A stretch of 64,000 nt of DNA, taken from the NCBI GenBank assembly GCA_002785995.1, contig NHNV01000006.1, positions 63,219 through 127,218 on the forward strand, in the 5' to 3' direction. Shown here one piece after another: positions 33,223 to 45,705 of this stretch. Positions within the stretch are counted from its first letter, which is position 1; every line of letters starts with the position of its first letter. The notes beneath the pieces are model-generated. The model was not told where the DNA came from. It ran no database searches and saw nothing but the letters and a program-made list of their open reading frames with translations. The position numbers and the translations under genes were made by a program. The stretch is from Mycosphaerelloides madeirae (Eukaryota; Ascomycota; Dothideomycetes; Mycosphaerellales; Mycosphaerellaceae).

Positions 33223-34565
33223 ATGGCCACCGGCTGGCGTAAAGCTGTCTCTTTCTCTGATAGACTGAGTGCGACCTCCAAAATGCAAGTGAGTGCCCTT
33301 ACGATCGTCGACAAACTAGACAAGATCGATTCTAATACATATCAGAGCCTCCGCCTATAAAGATGCCAACCCGGGCTGCCAGTCATCCGACGCGTCCAAG
33401 TACGCGAAATCCTCCGAGGAGACTGCTCGCAAGGACGCCCTATCTCTGGTAATCGACATTCAGTTTGGATGAGAGGCTGGATGCTGATGAATATCAGTCA
33501 GAGTACCATGAGCTATGCGCGAAGACCGTCCAGCTTCTATTGAGCTCTGCAGCTTCTCGGAAACCCGTCGAGGACCACTATGTTGAAGAATACGTCTTCC
33601 TGAAGCCCCCGACCACAGGCGCTCATATTGGAAAGTACGCCAACGCAGAGCATTTCAAGGACGGTCTATTCTCTGAAGTATACCGCGCTGTTGCTCCAGA
33701 GACAAGTAATAGGACGCCCAAAGTCGTCGCCTTGAAAATTACAACTCCAAGCTTGGAACAACCGCCACACAACTCTCAGAGAGAAGCCAGAATCCTTTCC
33801 GCTGCGAAAGGAGACTGTATCATTGAATTACTCGAAACCTCCCAGGAAGCAGGTGGTCGTTTCGTGCTGGTCTTCCCATACATGCCGCATGATCTTAATG
33901 TTCTGCTTCATCGGCGGCAGATCACCCCTCAAAGCAGCAAGTCAATTCTGCGGGACGTGTTACGTGGATTGAAGCACTTACACGGTCTGGGTATCATCCA
34001 TCGCGACATCAAACCATCGAACATCCTCCTCTCTTCGCCTTCTGGACCGGCCTGTATTGCAGATTTCGGTATTGCGTGGCATACTTCGGACCCTTCCTCA
34101 GAGCCAGCAGATCAGAAAATACTCGACGTCGGAACGACGTCCTACCGTCCTCCTGAGCTTCTCTTTGGATCCTCGTCATACAGTGAAAAGCTGGATATGT
34201 GGGCAGTCGGCTGTGTCGCAGCGCAGGTCGTCTGTCTCGATGGAAAGACTCTTTTCGATGCCGGTGATCTCGGCTCAGAGCTTGCCCTGATCAAGAGCAT
34301 CTTCGAAACGTTGGGAACACCGGATGAGACGACTTGGCCAGAGGCGAGAAAACTTCCGGATTGGGGTAAGATGAATTTCAAGAAGTATGAGGGTCAGGAG
34401 GACATTTTGCCGGGTGTGGAGGAGACTGCTGCGGATTTGGTCAAACGCTTGGTCGTGTTTGAGAGTGCTTGGAGGTTGAGTGCTGAAGATGTGAGTTGAC
34501 ATGAATCTGCGAGTGTGGTCGATACTGACAATTTTCAGGCATTACAACATCCATTTCTTCAATAA
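33223..34565 (+). CDS. CDK-like serine/threonine kinase (Csk1-type)
   Basis: The kinase domain is clear: glycine loop GLFSEVYRAV, VALKI with the ATP-binding Lys, IIHRDIKPSNILL, ADFGIAW, and TTSYRPPELLFGSSSYSEKLDMWAVGC. The C-lobe CMGC features GTPDETTWPEA and a final AEDALQHPFLQ are split by a 48-bp intron (34491-34538). Upstream, a 49-bp intron (33449-33497) joins SEETARKDALSL to SEYHELCAKTVQLL. The exon starting at ATG 33223 (MATGWRKAVSFSDRLSATSK) looks conserved, but its donor is uncertain (GTGCCC near 33295 or GTAAAG at 33239). The pattern fits the fungal CDK-activating/Csk1-like group (inference). Direct substrates are unknown. Confidence 0.82.
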
Positions 34566-37428
34566 TGAATCGAACGACCTGTTGCCAAGCCTCATCATAA
34601 ATCTTTTCCTTTCAACAATGCAAAGCGTTAGCCTTCCAGAATGCCGAGAAGACAGAGCAGCATCATCGGCGCCGTCTTACCGCATATCGCAGAGATTTAG
34701 CGATGCCTCACGGATATCACCCCACATACAATACAATCATGAGGTTGTACCCGCCAGAGTTGTCCAGCTACGGCCCCGGCGTCCCAAGTCCAAGCCCCGC
34801 CTTCCCACACAAATCCGAAATTGCCCTCCTTCCGAACCACTATGGGCTTGTCGGGCACTCCTCGGCCCTGTACAAAATAGCCATTAAATTCCGCAAATTG
34901 ATCCACGTCCCTATCCAATAGGAGCTCAAACATCAACGGGCTTATGGTGAGTTTCGTAATATATCTATTCAACTTGATCGATTCCTGACTCATTATCAGG
35001 TCTAGCGGTAGTATGTGATATCTATCACTTCATTGAGATATTTCGATTAACACTCAATCTAGTGACATCTTCTTAGCACGCAATGAACTTGTAACAAGTT
35101 TGTTCTGTCCTGAGTTGGAGAAGGTTCCCGGGTGGGTAAAATTGATTCACAGCATGCTAAAATACCAAAAATTGATCTTTCATAGTTCGACTCCGGGTTA
35201 GTCCATTAAAACTCCTATTCTTTTGCCTTTTTGTCCTCTATATTTGTGACCTTAGCTGGTTCCAGTGTGGTTGTGATCGCAGAGAAAAAGGTCGGTTTTC
35301 TTTTCGTGATCGTTGCGGCGAAGTCGATTTTCCACAGGCAAGCTTGAGACTACTAGTTTCTACAGCATAAGAATGATCGGAATGAGGAATATCAACGTTG
35401 TGTATCACTCCGAAGAAGACGTTCACAGATTTTGCTCTCACTCGATTTGATGACATGTCGCCACACACAATAATCATATTGTTGGTTGGGTCTTCTCGTA
35501 CGTACGATACAGTCACTTTTAGTGAGAGTCTCATAATAATACGATGTGGTTGATTGTTATTCTCTATCTCTGTGAAAAGGTGGAAGTGAAGAGTACTGCT
35601 TCCTTGCAGGGGTGTGGAGAACAAGCCAGTTCCCTGTTGTGGTGCCGGTAGCATCCGACACATATGAAACAACACATATCTTCACATGCATTTCCGACGC
35701 AGCCACGACTCCCCTCTTGCAATTCGACATGACTCTCCATCGACAAAATCTGCATTCGCTACAACCACTCCGAACGCCTCCCTCAAAAGCTCTCATGAAA
35801 GAGGTGCGAAAAATTCGTTGAATCGCCCGTGATCTCAAACGAGAGCTTCACTTCGACTCTCCATGAAAAAGACACGAGCATCACAAAATCTCACAAGCTT
35901 CATGTTCTCGATGAACTATTTGTTTCTTTTCCAATCTGTAGTACGAGGGCGAAAAAAGGGATCGTTCTTGTCGCCCGCGAGGATGCTGGAGAGCGGCTAA
36001 ACTTTGAACCGAACGTCGACCCTCCACGGCTAGACCCTCGCTCTTTCTTCACATCAACAACACACACAGCCCGATCAACACCCGCCAAACTGGACGCTGA
36101 GTATGCCCGTAATCAATCGCGCGCATGCTATACTCTTTTCGAAGCAACGCACTGATGAGCAATGGTCGGGTCTCACCGAGGCACCACAGTGCATTTCGCA
36201 ATCACCCTTGGCGGGGACGCGCTGGCAGGTACGGATTTTACGAAGTACGGTCAGTCGACAGCGGCCTACCTGGAGCTTTTCAACCATGCAGGTGATGGCC
36301 GCGAAAGCGCGCGGATGATCCAAGGCATGCCGGTATTTCCAGATCTCTTTCGAAAGAGCTTGGGAGATACAATCACTTCCAAGGAAATCTGCCCCGCATG
36401 GACAGGCAGCCCAAAGCCACATCAAATTGGCCGTATCTCGAGAACACTCCCTCGGTCATAAGCCTCTTGTCAGGGCCATGGTTACGGATCATTTGAATTC
36501 CATCACGGACTCGGTATAATTCAGGCTGTACCTCTGTTCTCACTGATAGGAGACTCCGAGCATCTGCCAATGGAGCCATCATTCTAGCGGACCTACTCGA
36601 GGTGTACGATTTTGATTTTGACCCAATTTGCCGAGAAATGGAATCCCGAACGAGCATTCTAGGCAGATTCAACAGACTGCAGACATCACACCTCAACCCT
36701 GCGATTGTAGTCATCCCCTCGAGCCAAGTACGACCTTCCCATCACCAGAAATTCAATGCGAAGCAGCTCAAGTTTCATCAATGGCGAAATAATGCGGAGT
36801 TGTTTCATCACGATTCAGAGGTCGGCTTATCACAAACACGGAATTGCTGCACCTACTGCGAAGGGTATCTACGTGGTTGGCAGTCATCACTCTGCAGGCT
36901 TCCAGATCTGCACGATCGACTTTGCATGAGAACTGTAGTCACCCAGCCAGTCTCATCAATTCCGGTATCAAAATTGTCTGTGCCTGCTTCTCTTGCCCAG
37001 AAGCAAAACTTTAAAAACGAGATTACGAGGCTCTAGCCACCTCGGTGCAGCAAAACATCTACCTCTCCTGGCTTAGCACTTCACGCAATCCATATTGTTG
37101 CGGGGTCATTTGCCGGCGCGATGTCCGCCTAGACGCGATCAACCTCAACACAAGCGCGCAGTCTTGACAAAATACTGTCGTGTATGTGGTGCGGCGGCTG
37201 CATGACCGTCTCAAACTTCCCTCGGCGTAGCAGACTACCAGACGGGTTAATGGGAACCACCGAGGAGACACACGCTGAAACTTGCATCATGTGGATGTCT
37301 GGGCGGCCATGGCAAACGCTGTATGAGCATCTTATCACATTGATAGGCCTCCTCGTACACGACTCAATCTTTGCGAGGAAGACTTCAGTTTCACCTTTCC
37401 ATCAACTCCTACTCGCGTCTCGTACAGG
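34566..37428. other. 2.9-kb gene-poor tract
   Basis: No motif-bearing gene found. Parts (about 34950-35560) look clearly more AT-rich than the flanking genes. A few ORFs read moderately protein-like (34697-34993 minus, 36075-36425 minus, 36602-37036 plus) but none is recognisable or spliceable into a longer protein. It could be a decayed repeat or gene relic. Confidence 0.4.
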
Positions 37429-39413
37429 ATGGGTCTTGGAATCCTAGAAGACACTCACTTGAAGCATGTACCGGGTACGGCAACACTCGAAGAACTCGAA
37501 GGTCGAAGTACTATTGGACACAGCAGCCATGTGAAGAGAACGAAAGACGGCATTATTCTCGTACCGCAACCCAGTAACGACCCGGAGGATCCATTGGTAC
37601 GTCAAAAATACCATATACCGCGACTTTGACAGCAACTAATTCTGAGACCAGAATTGGCCACTATGGCAGCGAGATCTGATCACAGGCCTACTATGCCTTC
37701 TGTCCGTCTTGGCATCAACACTATCCCCCTTGATGGCCGCAAACACAATCACCATGATCGAATGGTTCGGCGGTATCAGCCCGACGCAGGCAGCGCTTTT
37801 GACCGGCTGGCATCTGTTCGGTGTGGGAGTATCAGGCTTCATTTTTGTTGCCACAGCGCGTGTTTGGGGCAAAAGGCATCTTTTCGTTCTCTCGCCTTTG
37901 ATCATCATTGGGAGCTCCATCTGGGGAGGTTGCAGCGGACATAACTACAAGAGTTTGGTTGCTGCTCGCTTCTTTCAGGCATGATATCCATGCTCTTATT
38001 GGATGGACAACAGATTCTGACCTGTGATAGGGTGTCGGTCTCGCACCATTCGAAGGTCTTGTCAACGCTGCTGTTGGCGAGATGTACTTCGTGCATGAGA
38101 GTGGAAAGCGGCTAGCACTGAGCAACCTGTGCCTTTTTGGTGGAGCTTTCTTTACGCCTGTCATTGTTGGAGTGTGAGTACTCTTCGTGTCCTCAATCTA
38201 TTCTGGCGCTGACAGTCACATACAGCACAACCAAGGGGATCGGATGGCAATGGACATTCTGGCTAATAGCCATCTTCACAGCCGCCGTGCTGCCTTTCGT
38301 CTACCTCTACTGCCCAGAGACCACTTACATTCGTCACACGCACACCGCCGACTCCACCGAAAGCCTCGGCCACGAAAACCAAATGAAAGCCTGGGAAGCT
38401 GATCGACGACCTCATACTTCATCAGCAAGCCTGGAATCGGGCAAGACTCGCTATGTCGATTCCTTTGAACAAATTGAGCTTGCACAGACGACGACTGCCG
38501 AAGCCTCTAGCGCTACAAAGTCGCTGATATACGAGTCTGTCCCACGCAAGCTCACCACCCCGAAATCTCGGCGCCTCTTCAGTGGTCGCTACTCTCCTAT
38601 ACCTTGGTGGAAGCTGGTCATCCGACCATTTGCATGCTTCGCGTACCCATCTATTCTCTGGGCCGTCATGGTACAGGGCGCTCTCATCGCTTGGGTGTCC
38701 GTCTTGGGCGTAAGCTTGGCTCTCATCATGCTTGGACTCAGCTTCAACGAAGCACAAACCGGTTATATGTAAGCAAAGCAGAAAGCCACCCTCCTACCCG
38801 ATCTGACAACTAACCCTCCTCCAGGTACAGCGGAGCCTTCATCGGTGCGATCGGCGCCTTCATCCTCGCCGGCCTTATCTCCGACCCCCTAGTAAAATAC
38901 ATGACCCGCCGCAACGCCGGCATCTTCGAGCCCGAATTCCGCATGGTCCTCGTAATCCCCATGGCAGCCCTAGGTCTCGCCGGCCTCTTCGGTTTCGGCA
39001 CCGTAGGCACCAACGTCTCCCGCTACGGCTGGCTCCCCCTCGACGTAATGTTCGGTTTCGTCGTAGCCGGGATGACTTTGGGCGCCGTCGTGGCCGCACA
39101 GTATCTTGTCGACGCTCATCGTGAGATTGCGGTCGAAGGGTTCACGTGCATGCTTATTTTTAAGAATATGATTGCTTTTACGGTGGTGTATTTGGGGCTG
39201 GATTGGTTGCAGGCCGTGGGGACCAAAGATATGTTTTGGATTCTGGGATATGCGCAGATTGGGATTTGTGCGACGACGATACCGATGTGTAAGTTTTGTC
39301 TTCTTTTGTTTGTGAGTGTGTGAAGCTGACGGTGTGATGCAGATATCCTTGGGAAGAAGAATCGGTCGTTGATCGCGAGGTATGACATTCTGCAGTCGTT
39401 GCGGCTGGCATAG
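37429..39413 (+). CDS. MFS transporter (DHA-type drug:H+ antiporter-like)
   Basis: Six exons (37429-37596, 37652-37978, 38031-38173, 38226-38768, 38825-39288, 39343-39413) encode 571 residues, and all phases agree. A cytosolic N-terminus with DPEDPLNWPLWQRD leads into TM1, a signature of fungal DHA-type MFS proteins. Further TMs include WFGGISPTQAALLTGWHLFG and LVAARFFQGVGLAPFEGLVNAAVGE. A large cytosolic central loop (about 215-300) separates the two six-helix halves. Intron 2 (37979-38030) has a GC donor (CAG|GCATGA) instead of GT. Splicing there restores FFQ-GVG exactly as in the family. Substrate unknown. It lies away from the terpene cluster, next to a HET gene. Confidence 0.88.
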
Positions 39414-39665
39414 GCCGGCAATATTGCAGGCAAAACGTTTCAATGATTGATGAGGAAATTTGTATTAGTATGCCCGGAAATGAAAATCAAAATGCTGATG
39501 CTTCTATTCCTCGTTATCGAATTCGAAATTCTACTTCCTACCTCTACTGTTGAAGCTCCTCAACTTCATCATATACCATCCCGTTCATAAAACACTCTCC
39601 AAGCAAGAGGCAACCCCCCACCTGATTGCCGCACCATCGCAGTACCACCGGTCGAGAGACTGTTG

Positions 39666-41065
39666 TCAAAAGGCCGCAAAATCGTCTTCACGGCAGACCT
39701 GCGGAACCAAGCCCATGTAGCCTTCACTGGTAACGGCGAACCTCCGATTCCTGCATGCCCACAGCATCGCCACGGTGTAGTCAGTAGCTTCTTTTGCTGA
39801 GGCGCTCGCGTCTGTGGGAAGATTGTGCCAACCGTGAACTTGTTGTCCCTCTCTGACCATCCACAGCAGCCTTGTGAGCGCACTCCGGTCTGCCCGGATC
39901 GACTTCTTGCGCTTGTGACTCTTGTCCACAGTCAGCGTTCTTGCTAGCTTGTTGAGGTCAGCTCTAAGCCCGTTGATTACGGATGCGATGCTGAGGAGAG
40001 CTTGACCTAAGTATCCTGTTGGGTCACCGTGAGTCGTCGGGAAAAGGACAGGCGAAGGGAGCTTCAATCGCGTCAGGGAGAATCCTCTCAGTAGCGGGAC
40101 CTTCGATGTCACGCTAGAAGGTTTCTCTATCGCGCTTGAATGTCTGTCAGGACCTATCCTGTAGCTCAAAAATCGGTCGGGATCTTGCTGCTTATCAAAA
40201 GGCCTCCAAAGTTTTGGCACCCAGGTGGAACTTGTGCCATCATCCTCTGGACGACGAGAGATGTACTCAATGCTAAGAATTGGATGATCCAGTACGCCGT
40301 GTCGATAATAATATTGAATTCGAGGTGTTCACTGTCGCCGATCAGGCAGACGCTGTGTGGAGCGAGGGTCGCTTCTTGCAAGACCCCTCAGTTCAAGGTC
40401 AACAATTAGCCCGCTGTATCAATCTACAGAGTGGGTTTTGAGGCAGGAAGCGCTCACACCGTCGTTTGAACCACGGCCGCCAGAAGAGAGCCAGCATTAC
40501 TTCGACGCCAATACTGGCGTTGATGTCGCGGACCGCAAGAGTGTATGAGTTGAAAAACCGTTCCATCGCATCTAGCTTTTCTCTCCTGATGCCGTGGGCG
40601 CCTGTCAGGCGGCTGCTTCCCAGTATTAGACTCCGGGTACTGTCGATAGCGCTTTTGATATATCGATCTTCCTCACCCAAAAAGATGAAGTGTCGTTCAC
40701 CGCTGGTATTAATTTGACCCATAAACGCCACTTGATTGGCCTGTTCGTCTTGGTCTTCCTGATCGATACAAATGGCATCGATCCAAAGGGGCAGACGATT
40801 GTCGCGAGCTGCGATACACCGTAGAGCTTGATATGTTTCTTCTGGTACCAAAATTGAGCGACCATCCACGACAATATCTCTACACGGCGCGGGGTTGCCC
40901 CAACAGTAAGATACAGTCGCGTACGTAGGCGGATCATTCGTTATGCGGGAGACTGTTTCGCACCTGAACGCAAGCCTCCCGTCCCGTCGCTCGCTCTGTG
41001 TCGCGTAATAGGAGTTGTATCTGTTGTTGCGATTCATCGAGCGACTGATAAGTGAATGCCTGCAT
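39666..41065 (-). CDS. heterokaryon-incompatibility (HET) domain protein, possible N-terminal frameshift
   Basis: Main exons 41037-40458, 40386-40221 and 40158-39666 give 412 residues, with introns of 71 and 62 bp in phase. The HET domain shows YATVSYCWG, LPLWIDAICIDQEDQDEQANQV, and, across intron 1, WFKRRW-VLQEATLAP. The C-terminus (RRFAVTSEGYMGLVP) is also typical of HET proteins. ATG 41035-41037 opens the intact frame. ATG 41063-41065 opens a better family N-terminus (MQAFTYQSLDESQQQIQLL), but in a frame one base off from the HET domain. Either the gene has lost one base near 40975-41000 or translation starts at 41037. HET proteins trigger cell death on non-self fusion. No partner gene is visible nearby. 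Confidence 0.78.
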
Positions 41066-41863
41066 TGCGAGTTCTTCTTCAGAGACGGTTTTCGAAATAT
41101 CTAATAGGCAACGTGGTTGCTGAAACGCTTCAGCCTAATATTCTCCTAGTATCTAAAGTGAAGTCCAGGATTCTTTTCCAGTCTCGAAGGCTGCAGAGCC
41201 AGATCTTTCGTGTCCAGGAATCGTGAGCCACGGGTGGCTTCTGGGAAGATCGTCCTGTTTCTGCTCGGCTTTTCAACAAGTTCGTCAGCAATATAAAATC
41301 GATCACCTTTGACCATCGAGCCTCATAAGCAAGGCTGCGCTGAAGCTCAGCTGTGTAGCGGTAGTGCAATAGTGGTGGCTGAGTTGGACTTGGCCCTACA
41401 ACCTTGCGTTCACCGTGCGTATCGCCCTCCAATGCGCCTGGCAGCCTAAGCTCCAGCACAGAAGCCTTCCCAGATCCGGACCGAATCGGAGGGCATCGTG
41501 ATCACATAGAACTGCATGGTGGTGTGGTGAGGAAACGCTGTCCTGTGTGTCTGGTGTGTAACAAGCAAAAGAGCAATGCCACTTGTAGTCGGTCATGGCA
41601 TATGTAATTGATTTGTCGAGATGAATGCGGGTGGAAGCGAAGTTGAAGGCGCGTTGAAGAGGGAAGGGGGTTCAGCACGGGCCATTTCTCGTCGTCAGTT
41701 GCGCTTGCCTAACGCGCGACACAGCTGCTGGAGCTCCATCATCAGCAACACCATCACCACTATCACCATCACCTCCACCAACAAACACGCCTCCTCGCCC
41801 CATCATCCACAATTTCCATACCATCACACCACTCCCAATACGAACTTCACCCTCCTCTCCACG
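41066..41863. other. intergenic, no gene seen
   Basis: Between HET and PRE2. The last 130 bp are rich in CAC/ATC trinucleotides and form the PRE2 5' leader. No gene found. Confidence 0.4.
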
Positions 41864-42853
41864 ATGGACTCGCTGGTGGCCCAGTACAGCCGCCCGGCCT
41901 ACGCCAACGAGGGCTTCGCCAACGATGAACAGCAACAGATCGCCGCCGACATGGCGCCCCAACTCTCCCTCAAGTTCGCTCTGCCACCCGTTGCCTCATC
42001 ACAGCAGTGGCTGCGCGCCATGACCGACGACCATTCCAACCCCAGCTGTCCCATCAAGATCGCCCACGGAACCACCACCCTCGCCTTCCGCTTCAAGGGC
42101 GGCATCATCGTCGCAACCGATTCAAGAGCAACGCAGGGCAACTGGATTGCCAGTCAGACGGTCAAGAAGGTCATCGAGATCAATAACGTGCTGTTGGGAA
42201 CCATGGCTGGAGGTGCTGCCGTAAGTCAGACGAGCAGCTGTGAAGCTGAAACAGGCCAACGGGGGCAACATATCATTAACATGAGAGAATATAGGACTGC
42301 CAGTATTGGCTCGCATATCTCGGCATGCAGTGTCGACTGCACGAGCTTCGACACAAGCGCCGTATCTCGGTAGCCGCCGCAAGCAAGATTCTCGCCAATC
42401 TCGTCTACAGTTATAAGGGCATGGGCCTCAGTATGGGTACCATGTGTGCCGGTGTCACTCCCTCCGAAGGTCCAGCGCTCTACTATGTCGACAGCGACGG
42501 CACACGGTTACAAGGCAACCTCTTCTGTGTCGGCTCCGGTCAGACGTTTGCCTACGGTGTGCTGGATGCAGAGTACAGCTACGATCTGTCGGATGAGGCT
42601 GCGTTGGAGCTGGGCAAGAGAAGCATCTTGGCGGCGACACATAGAGATGCGTACTCGGGTGGTTACATCAATCTCTACCATGTGAAGGAGGAGGGCTGGG
42701 TCAAGCATGGCTTTATGGACACGAACCCCATCGTAAGTGCACCGATGAGGATGCCGTGAAGTTAGAGAATCGTGATACTGACATCCATCGCAGTTCTGGG
42801 AGACCAAGCTACAAAAGGGCGAGTTCTCCAACGTCACCGCAGACTTAAACTAG
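41864..42853 (+). CDS. PRE2: 20S proteasome subunit beta5
   Basis: Exons 41864-42220, 42295-42732 and 42794-42853 give 284 residues, with introns of 74 and 61 bp. The propeptide of 69 residues ends in Gly just before the catalytic Thr70 (AHG|TTTLAF). FKGGIIVATDSRAT carries conserved active-site residues. Later blocks GAADCQYWLAYLG, GMGLSMGTMCAG and YSYDLSDEAALELGKRSI are standard for beta5. After autocleavage it provides the chymotrypsin-like activity of the proteasome. Lengths of propeptide and mature chain are normal. Confidence 0.95.
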
Positions 42854-43434
42854 ACACGCGACTCGAATGCATCGGATGGAGTAACACTCAGGCACGCTTT
42901 TTTGCGCAGATGTAGTTATACTGGGAGTGTGACACTAGCTTCGAATCGATCATTGTACGAACAGATGCTCCCTCACCAATCTCGAGTCTTCCGTCTGACG
43001 GACCGGAGGTGGACCCTGTGAGCTCGCTTCGATCACATGAAATGCAGGAGATGCCACTTCCTGGAAGTGGTCTTCTTGCATCCACAAGTGACTTGCGCTC
43101 CCTCTTGTTTGCGTGATCACGGATGTCTTGCAATGGTAGCACCAAGACCCCCAAGCTTTTCAGCATCCCCCTTTTAAGGCCGTAAAACACCAAAGAGGCA
43201 CTGTCTCCGGCAGCCGAGGTTGCTAACGAATCTTTCGGCGTCTGGCGGCACAATCGTATCTTCCTCTGATGTTTGCATTCAAAACCACAAAACATCCCCT
43301 TCGCATGCTGCCTCACATCAGACCTCTTCGTGATCCTTCACATCAATTTAAGGTTTGAATTGCCACGTGGGAAGAGATCCACCCCGCAAGCCCGACCTCA
43401 CCGAGACTTCAACTTCACCTTCCACATATCAGCC
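42854..43434. other. intergenic, no gene seen
   Basis: PRE2 3' flank and promoter of the MDR reductase. A partial copy of the dispersed motif (GAGATGCCACTT) lies near 43049. Confidence 0.4.
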
Positions 43435-44636
43435 ATGGCCTCCTCAATACCCAGCACATACAAATCCGTCCATCTGGCCACCAGACCGAAAGACCACGTC
43501 TCCTCGGATACCTTCACACTGAAGCAGAACAATTCGCCTTCGCCCGAATCGCTCAAAGATGGCGAGATCCTCTTCCAGGTAAGTCAATATTCCAACTTGC
43601 AGCCTTGAGAGAGTATGCACCAGGTGTAATTATTATTTTTTGGTTGGTCAGCCGAATTACCTCTCCTTGGATCCTGCCATGCGCGGCTGGCTGAACGACA
43701 CACGCTCCTACATTCCACCCGTCAAAATAGGCGCCGTCATGCGCGGCGGAGGTGTAGGCACGGTCCTCGCCAGCAAATCCCCCAAATTCAAGACTGGGGA
43801 TGTCGTTCTCTCGGATTACTGCGGCTGGCGCGAACTTGCTGTCATCAAGGACAAGGAGGTGGAAGCGCTGAATCTGCCTAAGGGTGGCAAAATGACCGAC
43901 GCTCTCGGCGTCCTCGGGATGACCGGCCTCACCGCATACTTCGGAATCCTGGACGTGGGCAAAGTGCAAGCAGGCGACTTCGTCGTCGTCTCCGGAGCCG
44001 CAGGCGCCACCGGTAGCGTCGTAGGCCAAATCGCCAAACTCAAAGGCGCCAAAGTCCTCGGAATAGCCGGCTCCGACGACAAATGCACCTGGCTAACCTC
44101 CACCCTCAATTTCGACGCAGCCCTAAACTACAAATCTCCCACCTTCCCCCGCGACTTCCGCACCGCCACCAAGGACCAACTAATCGACGTCTTCTTCGAC
44201 AACGTCGGCGGCGAAATCCTCGACCTCGCACTCTCGCGCGCCAAAGAACACTCGCGTTTCGTGATGTGCGGCGGAATCTCACAATACAATACGAAAGATA
44301 TGAAAGGGCCGAAGAATTACCTGATGATTGTGAGTATGCGGATAAGAATGGAGGGGTTTGTGGTTTTTGATTATGCGGAGAGGTATGCGGAGGCGAAGAG
44401 GGAGTTGGCTGGGTGGTTGGCGGAGGGGAAGGTGAAGAGGCAGGAGACGGTGGTGAAAGGGGGGATTGAGAGGATGCCGGGGGCGTTGAGGAGTTTGTAT
44501 GAGGGGGTCAATACTGGTGAGTTTGGTTTCCATTTTCGTTCCATGCTTGGGATGTGTGGCTAGCTGACATATGACAGGTAAACTGATGGTAGAGGTCAGG
44601 GCTCCCAGCGACCACGATCTGAGACCGAAGTTGTGA
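43435..44636 (+). CDS. NADP-dependent medium-chain reductase (alkenal/prostaglandin reductase type)
   Basis: Exons 43435-43578, 43652-44516 and 44578-44636 give 355 residues. Both introns (73 and 61 bp) keep frame. The N-terminal GroES-like half has SLDPAMRGWLNDTRSYIPPV, a hallmark of the zinc-independent MDR branch (leukotriene B4 dehydrogenase, plant double-bond reductase). The Rossmann half has SGAAGATGSVVGQIAKLKGA and VFFDNVGGEILDLAL. No zinc-ligand cysteines are present. Members reduce alpha,beta-unsaturated carbonyls with NADPH in the cytosol, often in detoxification. The exact substrate is unknown. It is convergent with the transporter gene. Confidence 0.9.
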
Positions 44637-44746
44637 ATATCGACATTTGAGAGCTATCGACCATCAGCCATATTACAATGTACTACCGTGCTGCCAAACC
44701 AATAAGAACGCCTTTTCAAATCTGGGTATCCGCTCTCCCATAACAC

Positions 44747-45705
44747 CTACTCCTGCTTCTCAACATCCGTCTCCTTAGCCTTAGTATCCGCCCAAAAATG
44801 GCTCAAGTCCCCAATCGGAATATTGAAACCAATACGCATCTCCGCAGCCATCATCGCGCAGACGATCCACCAGCCAAAGATAGAAACAATAAAAAGTAAA
44901 GCACCAGCAGTCTGTGAGTCACTTATCAGCATTGTGTCGTTTCCAAAGTGATGGGGGACTGGACGTACGGTTTGCAGCGTTCCGGCAGTCGCGTAGTCAC
45001 CAGCAGCGGTCTTGAAGTAAGCTCCGGCAAGAACCCAGACGGCCGCGGCCGCGACTGCGAAGATACCGGCAAAGACTGCATTGGTTTTGAGGGCGAAGAC
45101 GAGGTATGTTATGAAGGCGAAGCCCCAGCTGAGAGGTATCAGTTTACAAGGCTTCTGAAGGCGTCTAGGCGAACTTACACAACAAGGTAGAGACCAAGCA
45201 CCGTGTTATACCCAGAGCTCGTTGCTCCTTCCGTAGCATTAGTCCCATCCGCCGAGTAGAACGCAGCCAGTCCCAGCGAGGGAAGTTGTAACATCCCAAA
45301 CGACAACCAGAACACCGCAAAAAGCGACGTAGCCATCATCGGATAAAAGTTCCCCATGATCCAATTGAAGATAGCAGCGAGGAGCAACATCACAGGCCCA
45401 ACAAAGAAGAAAATCCCGACCACAGCTGGGAACCCGCTCGCGCCGCCCCAGCCCATGAGAACCATCGAGAACGTGAAGGTGCTGATAACGAAACCGACGA
45501 GGCCCATGGGTGTGGGGTTGGCGAAGCGGGAGTATTGAGGGATCTTGGGTTGCAGGTAAAGTTTCTCGAAGAGCTCGGGCGTGATGGTCATGGCGACGCT
45601 GTTTGTGTGGTTGAGGGGTGTTTGTTGGACGCAGTGATCGGTCTTTGAACAAGGATTGATGCCCTCTGTGCTGCTTGATACGCGGCGGGAGGGGGAGGGC
45701 GACAT
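44747..45705 (-). CDS. acetate transporter family (GPR1/FUN34/YaaH) membrane protein
   Basis: Exons 45705-45179, 45128-44969 and 44911-44747 give 283 residues, with introns of 50 and 57 bp. The cytosolic N-terminus leads to the family signature FANPTPMGLVGFV at the first of six TM helices. Other hallmark blocks are GFPAVVGIFFFVGPVMLLLA, IMGNFYPMMATSLFAVFWLSFG and TVLGLYLVVWGFAFITYL. Relatives import acetate or export ammonium and sit in the plasma membrane. The start ATG 45705 (MSPSPSRR) is preferred because earlier in-frame codons encode low-complexity sequence without conservation. MTITPELF downstream is an alternative. Confidence 0.92.

Noticed and set aside
34697..34993. 98-codon minus-strand ORF with ATG start
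   Set aside because: Mildly protein-like composition but no family, no spliceable extension and a gene-poor setting.
36075..36714. Possible BTB-like or other protein on the minus strand
   Set aside because: Two ORFs in different frames read partly protein-like, but I could not join them or match a signature.
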